Source of the DNA: JAHQVI01 sp963727575
GTDB lineage: Bacteria > Pseudomonadota > Alphaproteobacteria > Rhizobiales > Rhodomicrobiaceae
Length of the DNA: 64,000 nucleotides
NCBI GenBank assembly: GCA_963727575.1
Contig: CAVSIA010000010.1
Span: 1-64,000, forward strand
Direction: 5' to 3'
The notes under the pieces were generated by a model that did no database searches, was not told where the DNA came from, and saw only the letters and a list, made by a program, of their open reading frames with translations. Shown here in pieces: positions 18,077-33,709 of this stretch (the stretch's first letter is position 1; every line of letters starts with the position of its first letter). The position numbers and the translations under genes are program-made.

Positions 18077-18160
18077 TTAAAGCCGTTCGCAGACGATGAC
18101 CGCAAGCCAGCAGACCGAATAGCCCGCAAAGATCAGGGCAAGATAAATGATATCCGCCAT
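18077..18160 (-). CDS. Tiny single-span membrane peptide leading the kdp operon
   Basis: A 27-residue frame (MADIIYLALIFAGYSVCWLA then VIVCERL) with a very good ribosome-binding site (GAGGAG, 7 nt before ATG) nine bases upstream of kdpF. Residues 4-24 form one hydrophobic helix with two cysteines. Position, spacing and a strong Shine-Dalgarno sequence argue that it is translated with kdpFABC. Small ORFs in this position have been noticed in other Rhizobiales as far as I recall; function is unknown. It could be a second accessory peptide or a regulatory leader. Confidence 0.7.
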   Translation of the reverse strand: MADIIYLALIFAGYSVCWLAVIVCERL

Positions 18161-18509
18161 GTCGGCTCCTCGCTCTTAACGTGCCCGCATATCTCAGATC
18201 GCTATAAAGGGACCACACTGAATAGCGCGTACCCGCGTAAATTGTGCATAAAGATTTCATCTGTTGCCGGATTACTGCCGGCACACGCAACCACCGCCGA
18301 GCCTTGGCGAGGGCCAGGACTGCACGCGGCCAACCGCATTTCAGGGTGCGGGTCACAGGAAATCGTTACGGATTCTCATCCGCAGCCTGCCATCATGGCC
18401 GGGCATGTGCCCGGCGGCTACGGGCACGAACACCGTCATGCGCCAAGCCGCCGGTTGCAACAGTCTGCTTCGATTGAGACGCGGTCAAGCCCTGACGGGA
18501 CCCGCCCGG
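18161..18509. promoter_or_regulatory. Spacer upstream of the kdp operon
   Basis: This 349-bp stretch lies between the ppdK stop and the first kdp ORF and must hold the kdp promoter. No KdpE site could be identified with confidence. It contains a hairpin, GCCGGGCA-TG-TGCCCGGC at 18398-18415, with perfect 8-bp arms and no T tract on either strand. No gene seen. Confidence 0.5.
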
Positions 18510-21388
<2,879 letters not shown>

Positions 21389-21536
21389 GGGTTGTCCTGT
21401 AGAAGGTCGCTTAAATTCAAGCGCTTAGGTTTACTCGCAGTTCAGCGGACTTGATCAACGGCGCCCAGTGCGGGCAAAAAGATGTAGCTGACTTTTCTCG
21501 ATGACATCAAGGCCTGCGTTGATTTACCAGACCGCG

Positions 21537-21968
21537 TCAGGGCCTTTCCGCGCGGATCGGAAGAAATCGGCCGTCAGGGATCAGCCGCGCCCTGGAGACG
21601 GCCCCCTTATATACGTAGACCCACGCAGGGACTTTGTCTCCCGAATCCATCGTGACTGGCGCGATAACGCGCTGGTAGGGAAGCGGTTCCGGATGGCGCG
21701 GCCCGCAGCCCTCGTAATCGTCGATCCAGGCGAAGCCCCGGTCCGGGTTGACGAGGCGGAACACTTCGCCGAAAACGCGGTCGCGCGGGTCTGCGGTTTC
21801 CACAACGCCCGGGAACCATCCAAGCCGGTATAACTTGCCTTCGATGGAGCCGGCGCCCAGATAGCGGCTTTGACTTTGCAGTCGTTTTCCCATTGGATGG
21901 CCAAATGCCCTCAATAAGGTGCCGTAGACAAAGAGCGTAGCGATCGACGGCGATCCGGCGTTTTGCAT
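21537..21968 (-). CDS. Gamma-glutamylcyclotransferase (GGCT/AIG2-like) family protein
   Basis: A 143-residue cytosolic protein with the family signature FVYGTLLRAFGHPMG (the YGTL/substrate loop) and a later FAWIDDYEGCGPRHPEPLPY, where the conserved acidic residue of the D/E-x-Y-E type motif sits. It should release 5-oxoproline from a gamma-glutamyl compound, but many family members have unknown substrates. ATG 21968 is preferred since the upstream in-frame part lacks similarity. It lies between ppdK and a divergent small membrane gene and is on its own. Confidence 0.82.
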   Translation of the reverse strand: MQNAGSPSIATLFVYGTLLRAFGHPMGKRLQSQSRYLGAGSIEGKLYRLGWFPGVVETADPRDRVFGEVFRLVNPDRGFAWIDDYEGCGPRHPEPLPYQRVIAPVTMDSGDKVPAWVYVYKGAVSRARLIPDGRFLPIRAERP

Positions 21969-22155
21969 GGCGAATTCCGAACTGCGCTTCGTCTCAATCC
22001 TGCCAAGCTGGCGCGCAATGGCAAGCGTTAAGACAAAAGAAGGTATACACCCGCGCCCGGCATGAGGCGATCCGGCGGCACTGAACTGGTGGATATCGTG
22101 AGGCTGCGGGATTGACGGCAGGGCTCGGCCGGGCAAAGCGTAAATTGAGGTTTGA

Positions 22156-22524
22156 ATGTTACGGGAACTCATTCTTTCGGTTGCGAGCGGCGTCATCGTC
22201 GCGGTGGTCATGCAGGTGTTCGGCTTCGGCAACGGACGCCGCGAGGTCGCGCCGCGGCAAAACATGCGCAACTACAATTATGCCCCGCCCAAGCGGCGGA
22301 GCTTTTTCGGGCGCTTCGTTCGTCTGATCCTCTCGGTGCTCGGCGGCATCGCCTTCGCCCAGGCCGCCGCGCCATTCATCCTGCGCCGCGGCTTCGGCGA
22401 ATTCGAACGCTTCGACCGCTTCGACCGGTTCGATGGCTGGGCCGGGGACATCCCGATCCTGGTGCTGACCGTGGTGGGCACGATCGTGGTCTACATGATC
22501 CTGTCGGCCCTGACCCGGCGGTGA
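22156..22524 (+). CDS. Small membrane protein of unknown function
   Basis: A 122-residue protein with hydrophobic segments at about 4-22, 55-75 and 100-118, separated by a basic, Asn/Tyr/Arg-rich cytoplasmic stretch (RQNMRNYNYAPPKRRSFFGR) and a quirky phenylalanine/arginine/aspartate repeat (FERFDRFDRFDGW). No family recognised. Its stop is ten bases before the priA start, so it probably shares a transcript with priA. Confidence 0.65.
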   Translation: MLRELILSVASGVIVAVVMQVFGFGNGRREVAPRQNMRNYNYAPPKRRSFFGRFVRLILSVLGGIAFAQAAAPFILRRGFGEFERFDRFDRFDGWAGDIPILVLTVVGTIVVYMILSALTRR

Positions 22525-22534
22525 CGGCGCACTG

Positions 22535-24751
22535 ATGGCCGATCTGCTGGGTTTCGAAGACAGGACGGAGGCGCTTGCCGGCATCGAGACGGTTCCCGTG
22601 CTGCTGCCGCTCGCTCTCGACACCACCTATGACTATTTGCCGCCCGAGGACGAACGCCTCGAGCCCGGCGACTTCGTGCTGGTGCCGATCGGGCCGCGCC
22701 GCGAAATCGGCGTCGTCTGGGAGCGCGACCCGGACGCCAAAGCCGTCGATCCGCGCAAGCTGAAAGCCGTCATCGAGCGTTTCGCCCTGCCGCCGCTGCC
22801 CGCCAATGCCCGGCGCTTCGCCGAATGGGTCGCCCGCTACACGCTCTCGCCCAAGGGCATGGTGCTCAAGATGATGATGAGCGCCGGCGAGGTGTTCTCG
22901 CCGGACACGCCGCGCTGGGGATACCGGCTCGCCGGCCCGCCGCCGACCCGTATGACCACGGAGCGCAAGCGGGCGATCGAGGCGGCCGAGGGCGGACTGG
23001 TCTGGACGAAGGCCTCGCTCGCCGAACGGGCCGGCGTCAGCTACGGCGTCATCGACGGTCTGGCCAAGGCCGGCACCTTCATGCGCGTCGAGCTGCCGCG
23101 CTGGAAACCGACGCCGGCGAAGCCCGATTTCGCGCCGCCCGAGCTCTCCGATGCCCAGTCCTACGCCGCCCACGCGCTTCGGCAGCGTCTGCAGGCGGGC
23201 GGCTTTTCCGTGTCGCTGGTCGACGGCGTGACCGGTTCCGGCAAGACCGAGGTCTATTTCGAAGCCGTCGCCGAATGCCTGCGCCAGAAGCGGCAGGCGC
23301 TGATCATGCTGCCGGAAATCGCGCTCACCAACCAGTTCCTCAACCGGTTCGAGGCGCGTTTCGGCTGCCGCCCGCAGGAATGGCATTCGGCAATCTCGCA
23401 AGGTGAACGTGCACGGATCTGGCGCTCGGTCGCCGAAGGCGAGGCGCAAGTCGTGGCCGGGGCGCGCTCGGCGCTGTTCCTGCCCTTCGCCAATCTCGGC
23501 CTGATCATCGTCGACGAGGAGCACGACAACGCCTTCAAGCAGGAGGACCGCGTCTCCTATCAGGGCCGCGACATGGCGGTCGTGCGGGCCTCGATCACCG
23601 GCGCCTCGGTGGCGCTGTGCTCGGCAACGCCCTCGCTCGAAAGCGTCGTCAACGCCCAGCAGGGCCGCTACGCGCATCTGATCCTGCCGCAGCGTTTCGC
23701 CGGCGCACGGATGCCGGAAATCTCCGCCATCGATCTGCGCAAGGATCCGCCCGAGCGCGGCCGGTGGCTGAGCCCGCCACTGGTCCAGGCGATGACCGAG
23801 ACGCTCGAGCGCGGGCAGCAATCGCTGCTGTTTCTCAACCGGCGCGGCTACGCTCCGCTGACGCTCTGCCGCACCTGCGGGCACCGCATCGAATGCCCGC
23901 AATGCTCGGCGAGCCTCGTGGAGCACCGCTTCCGCCAGCAGCTCACCTGCCACCATTGCGGCTTTGCCCTGCCGGTGCCGAAGACCTGCCCGAAATGCTC
24001 CGCGGAAAACTCGCTGGTGCCCTGCGGGCCGGGCGTGGAGCGCGTCGCCGAAGAGGTCGCCGAGCGCTTCCCGGGGATCGAGACCGCGATCCTGTCCAGC
24101 GACCTGATCCCCGGCATGAAGACGCTTCGCGAGATCATCGAGAAGATCGCGGCGGGCGACGCGCCGATCATCATCGGCACCCAGCTCGTCGCCAAAGGCC
24201 ATCATTTCCCGCATCTGTCCACGGTCGGCGTCGTCGACGGCGATCTCAGCCTGGCGACGGGCGATCCGCGCGCGGCCGAGCGCACCTTCCAGCTGCTTTC
24301 GCAGGTCACGGGACGCGCCGGCCGCGAGGACGGCGTCGACGGCCGCGGCCTCATTCAGACGCATCTCCCCGAGCATCCGGTGATGCAGGCGATCATCGCC
24401 AACGATCGCGAAAGCTTCCTCGCCCAGGAGATCGCCGCAAGGCGCGAGGCCGGCATGCCTCCGTTCGGGCGTCTGGCCGCCCTGATCGTCTCGGCCAAGA
24501 CCAAGCCGGAAGCCGATGCTTATGCGCGTATTCTGACCAATGCCGCCCCGCGGTCGGCGAAGATCTCCGTACTCGGTCCGGCAGAAGCCCCGCTCGCCCT
24601 GATCCGCGGCCGCTACCGCTACCGCCTGCTCGTCAAGGCCACCCGCGATGCCGATCTGCAGGCCTATCTGCGCCACTGGCTGGGCGCCGCGCCGACCGCC
24701 AAAGGCAGCATCAGGCTAAGCGTCGACATCGATCCGTACAGCTTTTTATAA
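22535..24751 (+). CDS. priA: Primosomal protein N' (replication restart helicase PriA)
   Basis: A 738-residue superfamily-2 DNA helicase that reloads DnaB at stalled forks. The 3'-end binding domain is N-terminal (VPVLLPLALDTTYDYLPPE), Walker A is VDGVTGSGKTEVY (about residue 230), Walker B is IVDEEHDNAFKQ (about 326). The zinc-binding insert has CRTCGHRIECPQC and CHHCGFALPVPKTCPKC (about 443-490). Motif V-VI region contains IIIGTQLVAKGHHFP and SQVTGRAGREDG. Complete and without frameshift despite its length. Confidence 0.97.
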   Translation: MADLLGFEDRTEALAGIETVPVLLPLALDTTYDYLPPEDERLEPGDFVLVPIGPRREIGVVWERDPDAKAVDPRKLKAVIERFALPPLPANARRFAEWVARYTLSPKGMVLKMMMSAGEVFSPDTPRWGYRLAGPPPTRMTTERKRAIEAAEGGLVWTKASLAERAGVSYGVIDGLAKAGTFMRVELPRWKPTPAKPDFAPPELSDAQSYAAHALRQRLQAGGFSVSLVDGVTGSGKTEVYFEAVAECLRQKRQALIMLPEIALTNQFLNRFEARFGCRPQEWHSAISQGERARIWRSVAEGEAQVVAGARSALFLPFANLGLIIVDEEHDNAFKQEDRVSYQGRDMAVVRASITGASVALCSATPSLESVVNAQQGRYAHLILPQRFAGARMPEISAIDLRKDPPERGRWLSPPLVQAMTETLERGQQSLLFLNRRGYAPLTLCRTCGHRIECPQCSASLVEHRFRQQLTCHHCGFALPVPKTCPKCSAENSLVPCGPGVERVAEEVAERFPGIETAILSSDLIPGMKTLREIIEKIAAGDAPIIIGTQLVAKGHHFPHLSTVGVVDGDLSLATGDPRAAERTFQLLSQVTGRAGREDGVDGRGLIQTHLPEHPVMQAIIANDRESFLAQEIAARREAGMPPFGRLAALIVSAKTKPEADAYARILTNAAPRSAKISVLGPAEAPLALIRGRYRYRLLVKATRDADLQAYLRHWLGAAPTAKGSIRLSVDIDPYSFL

Positions 24752-25087
24752 ACAGATTAGGCGGGCGATCGGATGGCTTGAGCAGCCCATGCTGAAAGCG
24801 CCGCCAGTCGATCGCAATGGAGGCAAATTCCATTGCGCGGCCCATGGTTTTTGCCGCCGTTGGGTCGGTGAAGCCGCGCGCGGCCCGAGCGTATTGGTAG
24901 AAGAGCCAATACGCCGCATTGAATCCGTGATTACGTCTTGTTGCAAGTCATACGAAGGCTGTGTTAGAGAACCATCCAACTCTCCAAACTCCCTGTTTCA
25001 GGCGCTTTTCGCCCTGAACATGGTTTGGCTTGCGCAAAGTTGCCGGCGGGCCGTCAATCCGCAATTCACAAAGGGAAGAACGCTAAG
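24752..25087. promoter_or_regulatory. Spacer upstream of the ATP synthase operon
   Basis: This 336-bp stretch between priA and atpH carries no convincing gene. The AT-rich section around 24925-24985 (ccgtgattacgtcttgttgc, then tgtgttagagaaccatcc) is the most promoter-like part. The atp operon promoter is expected here. Confidence 0.5.
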
Positions 25088-25647
25088 TTGGCTGGCGATA
25101 CGACACTTGTTGCAGGAATCGCAGGACGATATGCGACCGCGCTGTTTGAACTCGCTCGCGACGAGAACATTCTCGACGAGATGGCGGAGTCCCTCACCGG
25201 CATCGACACGCTGATCGCCGAGAGTACGGATTTCGCCCGCCTGGTCAACAGCCCGATCTTTTCGGCCGCCGAGCAGTCCGATGCCATCGCCGCGATTGCC
25301 GCGAAAGCCGGCATCGCAAATATGACCGCGAACTTCCTGCAATTGCTGGCCAAGAACCGGCGGCTTTTCGTTCTGCGAGGTGTAATTTCAGCCTTCCGCA
25401 CCCTGCTCGCCAATCACCGCAACCAGCTCACCGCAGACGTCACGTCCGCGATCGCGCTGACCGACGAGCAGACGGAAGAGCTCAAGGCGACGCTGAAGGC
25501 CAGGACCGGCCGCGACGTTTCGCTCAACAGACGCGTCGACCCGGCGCTGCTCGGCGGCCTGGTCGTCAAGATCGGCAGCCGCATGGTCGACAGCTCGGTC
25601 CGTACAAAACTGAACAACCTGAAAATTGCCATGAAAGAGGTAGGCTG

Positions 25648-25648
<1 letters not shown>
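25088..25648 (+). CDS. atpH: ATP synthase F1 delta subunit
   Basis: A 186-residue subunit of the peripheral stalk linking F1 to Fo. The start is a TTG at 25088, reached 8 nt after GGGAAG and giving the standard N-terminus AGDTTLVAGIAGRYATALFE; an upstream ATG would add residues without family similarity. The C-terminal conserved part reads NRRVDPALLGGLVVKIGSRMVDSSVRTKLNNLK. First gene of an F1-only operon atpHAGDC, as usual in alphaproteobacteria. Its TGA overlaps the atpA ATG. Confidence 0.95.
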
Positions 25649-27183
<1,535 letters not shown>

Positions 27184-27237
27184 ACCCGCGCAAAACAAGA
27201 GCCACGGTAAGGTGAGAACGGAGCCGGCGAGTTAGCG

Positions 27238-28124
27238 ATGCCCAGTCTGAAGGACCTTCGCAATCGGATCGCGTCAGTCAAGGCGACGCGGAAAATCACC
27301 AAGGCCATGCAGATGGTCGCGGCGGCCAAGCTGCGCCGCGCTCAGGAAGCAGCCATGGCGGCGCGGCCCTATGCCGAGCATATGGATGCGATTCTTGCGA
27401 ATCTGAACGCCCGGCTCGGCTCGCGCGAAGGCGCATCGCCGCTGCTGGTCGGCACGGGAAAGGACGATGTGCATCTGCTCGTCGTAATGACGGCGGAACG
27501 CGGCCTCGCCGGCGCCTTCAATTCGAGCATCGCCCGCCTTGCCCGCCAGCGGATCCAGGCGCTCAGGGCCCAGGGCAAGCAGGTCAAGATCCTCTGCGTC
27601 GGCCGCAAGGGCGCCGACATCCTGCGCCGCGACTACAGCTCGCTGATCATCGACGTCGTCGACCTGCGCGCGGTCCGCCAGCTCGGCTATGGCGAGGCGC
27701 TCGGTATCGCCAAACGCGTCCTGAAGATGTTCGACAATGGCGAATTCGACGTCGCCACGCTGTTTTTCTCCGAGTTCAAGAACATCATCACGCAGAAGCC
27801 GACACCGCTGCAGCTCATCCCGGCCCGCCTGCCCGAAGCCGCGCGAGGCCGACACCAGCGAGCCTCATGCGGATTACGAATTCGAGCCGGAGGAAGAGGA
27901 GATTCTGCGCGATCTCCTGCCGCGCAATATCGCCACGCAGAGTCTACCGGGCGCTCCTGGAAAATCTTGCCGGCTTCTATGCCGCCCAGATGACCGCGAT
28001 GGACAACGCGACGCGCAATGCCGGCGAAATGATCGACAAGCTGACCCTCAGATATAACCGCACCCGCCAGGCGATGATCACCAAGGAACTGATCGAGATC
28101 ATCTCGGGTGCCGAGGCGCTTTAG
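27238..28124 (+). CDS. atpG: ATP synthase F1 gamma subunit (two frame breaks)
   Basis: Central rotor shaft of F1. The N-terminal helix reads MPSLKDLRNRIASVKATRKI followed by TKAMQMVAAAKLRRAQ, and the C-terminal helix MTAMDNATRNAGEMIDKLTL, both diagnostic. Extra bases occur near 27843 (GCG/GCC, Ala) and 27940 (CAG/CAA, Gln, before GTCTAC). The second is a twofold codon, so the extra base fits the same pattern as in ppdK and atpA. Correcting both gives 295 codons, the normal length. Confidence 0.95.
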
Positions 28125-28248
28125 CATGCGCTGTACTGGCGCGCCGCGGCTGCGGGCCGTGAGTGCGCCGGACGGCGGGACGCAGTTTTAGAGAACCAGC
28201 GCAGCAGACATGCGCTCCATTAAGTCGACAGACGACGGGACGGTTTTT

Positions 28249-29691
<1,443 letters not shown>

Positions 29692-29706
29692 CTTAAGGAG
29701 CCGGCC

Positions 29707-30117
29707 ATGGCCGAAACGTTCAAATTCGAACTCGTCTCGCCGGAAAAGATCCTCGTCTCCGCCGATGTCGGGGAAGTCATCGTGCCGGGTTCGGAGGGCG
29801 ATTTCACCGTCCTGCCGCGCCATGCGCCGTTGATCTCGACGCTGCGTCCGGGCGTGCTGCGGATCCCCGGCATGGATGGCAAGCTGAGCGAAATCTACGT
29901 TCGCGGCGGCTTGGCCGATGTCGGTCCGGACCGCCTCAGCGTGCTCGCCGAGCAGGCAATCCCGCTCGCGCAGGTCGACCGCGATCTCATCGCGCGGGAA
30001 ATCAAGAACGCCGAAGAGGACCTCGCCGACGCCCAGGACGAAGATACAAGGCGCCAGGCGGAGGACACGCTGGAGCGCCTGCGCAGTCTCAGCGAGGCGC
30101 TCGACCTGGCCGCCTAA
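29707..30117 (+). CDS. atpC: ATP synthase F1 epsilon subunit
   Basis: A 136-residue subunit of the central stalk. The beta-sandwich domain begins MAETFKFELVSPEKILVSAD and includes EGDFTVLPRHAPLISTLRPG; a C-terminal two-helix region follows (RDLIAREIKNAEEDLADA and LERLRSLSEALDLAA). Its C-terminal helices can inhibit ATP hydrolysis. AAGGAG precedes the ATG. Last gene of the operon; intact. Confidence 0.96.
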   Translation: MAETFKFELVSPEKILVSADVGEVIVPGSEGDFTVLPRHAPLISTLRPGVLRIPGMDGKLSEIYVRGGLADVGPDRLSVLAEQAIPLAQVDRDLIAREIKNAEEDLADAQDEDTRRQAEDTLERLRSLSEALDLAA

Positions 30118-30384
30118 GGCTCTCCGATAGCTGCAAAAAAGCGGCCCCCGGGCCTGTTCCGGCAAGGTCCGCAATTGCCGATTCGGGACGCTCAAGGACG
30201 GCGCACAGCCGCCCCTTGCGATGCAACCGACAAAAACTCCACAGCTTTTACACAACCTAAAGTAATCCCTCCGATACGAAGTAAACCTATTAGACTTTCG
30301 TCTCTGGCTCTGCCATCATGACAACCCTGTCACATTGGCTTCGCAGCCGATTTGACGGGGTGAAAGCAAGAATGGAGGTTTACT
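30118..30384. promoter_or_regulatory. Spacer between atpC and the DUF465 gene
   Basis: 267 bp with no gene seen. A short inverted repeat GGCCC-CC-GGGCC just after an A tract (about 30137-30155) may contribute to ending the atp transcript on the plus strand, but no T tract follows. The AT-rich stretch near 30230-30310 is probably the promoter of the next gene. Confidence 0.4.
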
Positions 30385-30561
30385 ATGGCACTTGACGCTC
30401 ATGTCGAGGAGCTATCGGCTAAACATCGTGTTCTGGACAAGCTCATCCAGGAAGAAGAAGCCAGGCCATCCTCAGACAGTCTGCACGTAGCTGAACTAAA
30501 GCGGCAAAAACTCCTCCTCAAAGACCGAATGGCCAAACTTCGAACGCGTACGCTAAGTTAA
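30385..30561 (+). CDS. YdcH/DUF465-family small protein
   Basis: A 58-residue frame, MALDAHVEELSAKHRVLDKL followed by IQEEEARPSSDSLHVAELKR and QKLLLKDRMAKLRTRTLS. The H-x2-LxxxHxxLDxxIxxEE start and LKxxKLxLKDxM end define the DUF465 (YdcH) family, small two-helix coiled-coil proteins of unknown function, common in alphaproteobacteria. GGAGG lies 7-8 nt before the ATG. Too short for routine detection but clear by motif. Confidence 0.9.
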   Translation: MALDAHVEELSAKHRVLDKLIQEEEARPSSDSLHVAELKRQKLLLKDRMAKLRTRTLS

Positions 30562-30973
30562 ACTTTCGATCCCCCTCGATTGCGCGCCGAGGGTCTAATA
30601 CCCCCGGCGCTGGGGAGATCGGGTTCCAGCCCCACATATTTCATCTCATTCCCACTCATTTCTGCCGGCAGCGTCCCGCGCTTGCCGGCCGCATTGCAAT
30701 CGTCTAGAACCGCCTCAAATAGCATGAAGCAGCGCCAAACGGCGTCGCATCGAACACGCTCAAGATGCCGACGGCATCCGGAGGCATTACCGCTTTTCCC
30801 GCGACGCTGATTATGGCGGCGGTCGGCGGAGCCGCCGGGTGGACGCCTTGAGCACAGGACATGAGCGCGCGATCGGAACCCGTTATGTCCGAATATCGCC
30901 CTTCGAGACGAGAATCCGGATCTGAGAGGCTTTAGCGGGGAGCCTTCATGGGTTCAGGTGGTGTGAGGCAGTG
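30562..30973. other. Spacer upstream of hisS
   Basis: 412 bp without a convincing gene. A hairpin with arms CCCTCG (30573-30578) and CGAGGG (30588-30593) lies just after the DUF465 stop and may be a weak terminator, though no T tract follows. Another short GC hairpin (GGCGGCGGTCGGCGGAGCCGCC) is at about 30812. The rest would include the hisS promoter. Confidence 0.4.
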
Positions 30974-32528
30974 ATGAGCGGCAAGAAGCGGGACAATCGT
31001 CCGGAGGCGCGCCTTCCCAAGGGCATGCGGGATATCGAAGCACCTGAAATCAGAGCCATCGAGCGGATGCTCGGCACGATCCGGCAGGTCTACGAGTCCT
31101 ACGGCTTCGAACCGCTCGATACGCCGGCCTTCGAATATACCGATGCGCTCGGCAAATTCCTGCCCGACCAGGACAGGCCGAATGAAGGCGTGTTCTCCTT
31201 CCAGGACGAGGACGAGCAATGGCTGTCACTGCGCTACGACCTGACCGCGCCGCTCGCCCGCTACGTCGCGCAGAATTACGACGGCCTGCCCAAGCCATTC
31301 CGCCGCTATCAAACCGGCCCGGTGTGGCGCAACGAGAAGCCCGGGCCGGGGCGCTTCCGCCAGTTCACGCAGTTCGACGCCGATACGGTCGGGACGGACA
31401 AGCGTTGCCGCCGATGCCGAGCTGTGCATGCTGGCCGCTGATACGCTGGAGGCATTGGGGATTCTGCGTGGCGACTATGTCATCAAGCGTCAACAACCGA
31501 AAAATTCTCGATGGGGTCATCGGAAGCATCGGCATTCCGCTTGACGGCGAGCCAGACATGCTGGTCAGCGGCTGACTGTATGCGCGCGATCGACAAGCTT
31601 GACAAGTTTGGAACTCGAAGGCGTTCGAGCACTTCTGGGCAAGGGCCGGAAGGACGAGAGCGGCGACGTTCACAAAGGGCGCGGAATTGCAGACGTCACA
31701 GATCACCAATCTGATGGAATAATTCATCATATTGCCGCAGACGAGCGATTTAGATCAGAGCAGAAATCGGTAATGATCGCATGATACCAGCGGCCTGCTG
31801 GCGATCGAAATTTTCATCGAAGGCAGCGAAATCTGCAGGATGGCTTAGATGAGCTACGGACGACTCAATAAGTTAGCATAGAGAGCCGCCGGTATCGGTG
31901 ATGAGCAGCGTCGGCTTCGATCCGGCTCGTCGTGCGCGGCCTGGAATATTACACCGGCCCGGTGTTCGAAGCCGAGCTGACCTTCGAAGCACGCAATGAG
32001 GACGGCCAGCTCATCCGCTTCGGCTCGGTCGGCGGCGGCGGGCGCTATGACGGCCTCGTCTCCCGCTTCAAGGGCACCAAGATCCCCGCGACCGGCTTCT
32101 CCATCGGCGTTTCACGCCTTTACGCCGCGCTGCAGGCGCTCGGCAAACTGAAAGCCGATGCCGCATCCGGCCCGGTGGTCGTGCTGGTGATGGACAAGGA
32201 ACGCATCGCCGATTTCAACGACATGGCCCGGACGCTGCGCGCCGCCGGCATCCGCGCGGAGATGTATCTGGGCACCTCGGGTATGAAGGCGCAGATGAAA
32301 TATGCCGACAAGCGCGGCGCGCCGTGCGTCGTCATTCAAGGGAGCGACGAACGCGATCGCGGCGAGGTGACCATCAAGGACCTGATCGAGGGCGAGCGGC
32401 TCTCGGCGGAAATCGCCGACCATCAGGAATGGCGCGAAGGCCGTCCGGCACAGTTTTCGGTGAAGACGGACGAGCTGGTCGAGGCCGTGCGCTCGGTGCT
32501 CGCCCGCCATGTCGGGGCTCCGGAGTAG
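30974..32528 (+). pseudogene. hisS: Histidyl-tRNA synthetase (frame broken, damaged central patch)
   Basis: Class II synthetase charging tRNA-His. Recognisable segments are LPKGMRDIEAPEIRAIERML (motif 1 region), RYDLTAPLARYVAQNY and FRRYQTGPVWRNEKPGPGRF (motif 2, HisA-type), KILDGVIGSIGI, GLEYYTGPVFEAELTFEA, and FGSVGGGGRYDGLVSRF (motif 3 region), then an anticodon-binding domain. Extra bases occur near 31402, 31487, 31615, 31671 and others. From about 31690 to 31925 the sequence turns AT-richer, with stops in the expected frame, though scraps such as LQTSQITNLME, GLDELRTTQ and AAGIGDEQ still align in order. Total length fits a whole gene. Since hisS is normally essential, consensus error is more likely than true loss. 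Confidence 0.88.
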
Positions 32529-32531
32529 GTC

Positions 32532-33709
32532 ATGGCAGCGGAATCGGCGGCCCAATTCGAGGCGCTCGAAGCGCAGGCGGAAAGAATTCATGGGCGTCTT
32601 CGCCCGTGCCGGCTATGAGCGTGTGGCGCCGGCCTTCATCCAGCCGGCCGACATCTTCCTCGACCGCATCGGCGAGGCGCTGCGCAATCGCACCTATGTC
32701 TTCGCCGACCCCGACGGCCAGGAGCTATGCCTGCGCCCCGACCTGACCATCCCGTCCTGCCGCATCTATCTGGAGCGCAACCCGGCCGCGGACGCCGAGG
32801 CCCGCTACGCCTATAACGGCCCGGCATTCCGCTATCAGCCGGGCGGCGCCGATGCCCTGCGCCCGCGCGAGTTCCGCCAGGCCGGCATCGAGAATTTCGG
32901 CCATCGCGATGCAGAAGCCGCCGAAACCGAGGTGCTCGCGCTGATCGTCGAAGCCGTACGGCTCACCGGCCTCAACGCATTTCAGATCCGCTGCGGCGAT
33001 CTCGGCCTGTTCCGTGCCCTGCTCGGCGTGCTGCCGATCCCGAAGCGCTGGCGCGACCGCCTGATCCACCATTTCTGGCGGCCCGGCACCTTTCACAGCG
33101 CCTTGCAGCGGCTGACCTCGCCGCCTGCGGCCCTGCCCGATGCAGGCGTCGCCGCCCTCGCCGCCTCGCTGCCGTCCGACGATCCGGCGCGTGCCGAGCG
33201 CGCCGTCGCCGCCTATCTCGACGCCCACGCGCTGACATTTCTCGGCGCCCGCGACGTCGGCGAGATCACCGCGCGCCTCCTGTCCGCCGCCGCCGATATG
33301 GGCGAAAAGCCGCTCTCGGGCGACGTGATCACCCTCATCGAGCGCTATCTGACGATCTCGGGCGCGCCCGAACCCTCGCTTCAGGCGATCGAGGCGCTTG
33401 CTAGACGACGCCGGGATCGATCTGAGCGCCTCGCTCGGCGTCTGCCACCGCCGCCTGGAGCTGATGCGGAAAGCCGATATCGATATCGACGCCATGCTGT
33501 TCGACGCCGATTTCGGCCGCCAGTTCGAATATTATTCCGGCTTCGTCTTTCAGCTCGAGATCCCCGGCAAGGGCGTGCCCGGCCAGATCGCCGGCGGCGG
33601 GCGCTATGACGGGCTGCTGGCGACGATCGGCGCGCCGAACGATGCCCCCGCCGTGGGCTCCGCGATCCATACCGAGCGTCTGCTTGCGGCTGCGGGAGGC
33701 GGGCTATGA
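32532..33709 (+). CDS. hisZ: ATP phosphoribosyltransferase regulatory subunit HisZ (two frame breaks)
   Basis: A catalytically inactive histidyl-tRNA-synthetase paralogue that activates short-form HisG. Visible motifs are RVAPAFIQPADIFLDRIGEA, LCLRPDLTIPSCRIYLER, YNGPAFRYQPGG with REFRQAGIENFG and the terminal GQIAGGGRYDGLLATIGAP. Starts three bases after the hisS stop (ATG 32532). Extra bases at about 32592 (near AGA before TTCATGGGC) and 33399 (CTT/CTG, Leu). With both corrected it has 392 codons. The stop overlaps the hisG start (ATGA), showing coupling. Confidence 0.92.

Noticed and set aside
22376..24676. A 766-codon minus-strand frame opposite priA
   Set aside because: Antisense to an intact, motif-complete priA; no domain or start signal.
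30580..30700. A tRNA-like segment upstream of hisS (ggttccagccccac near 30607)
   Set aside because: Only the T-arm-like string is present; acceptor, D and anticodon stems cannot be paired.
31690..31930. The hisS patch as a small mobile insertion
   Set aside because: No inverted ends or duplication; the distance between flanking conserved parts is normal and fragments of the expected protein persist in order.
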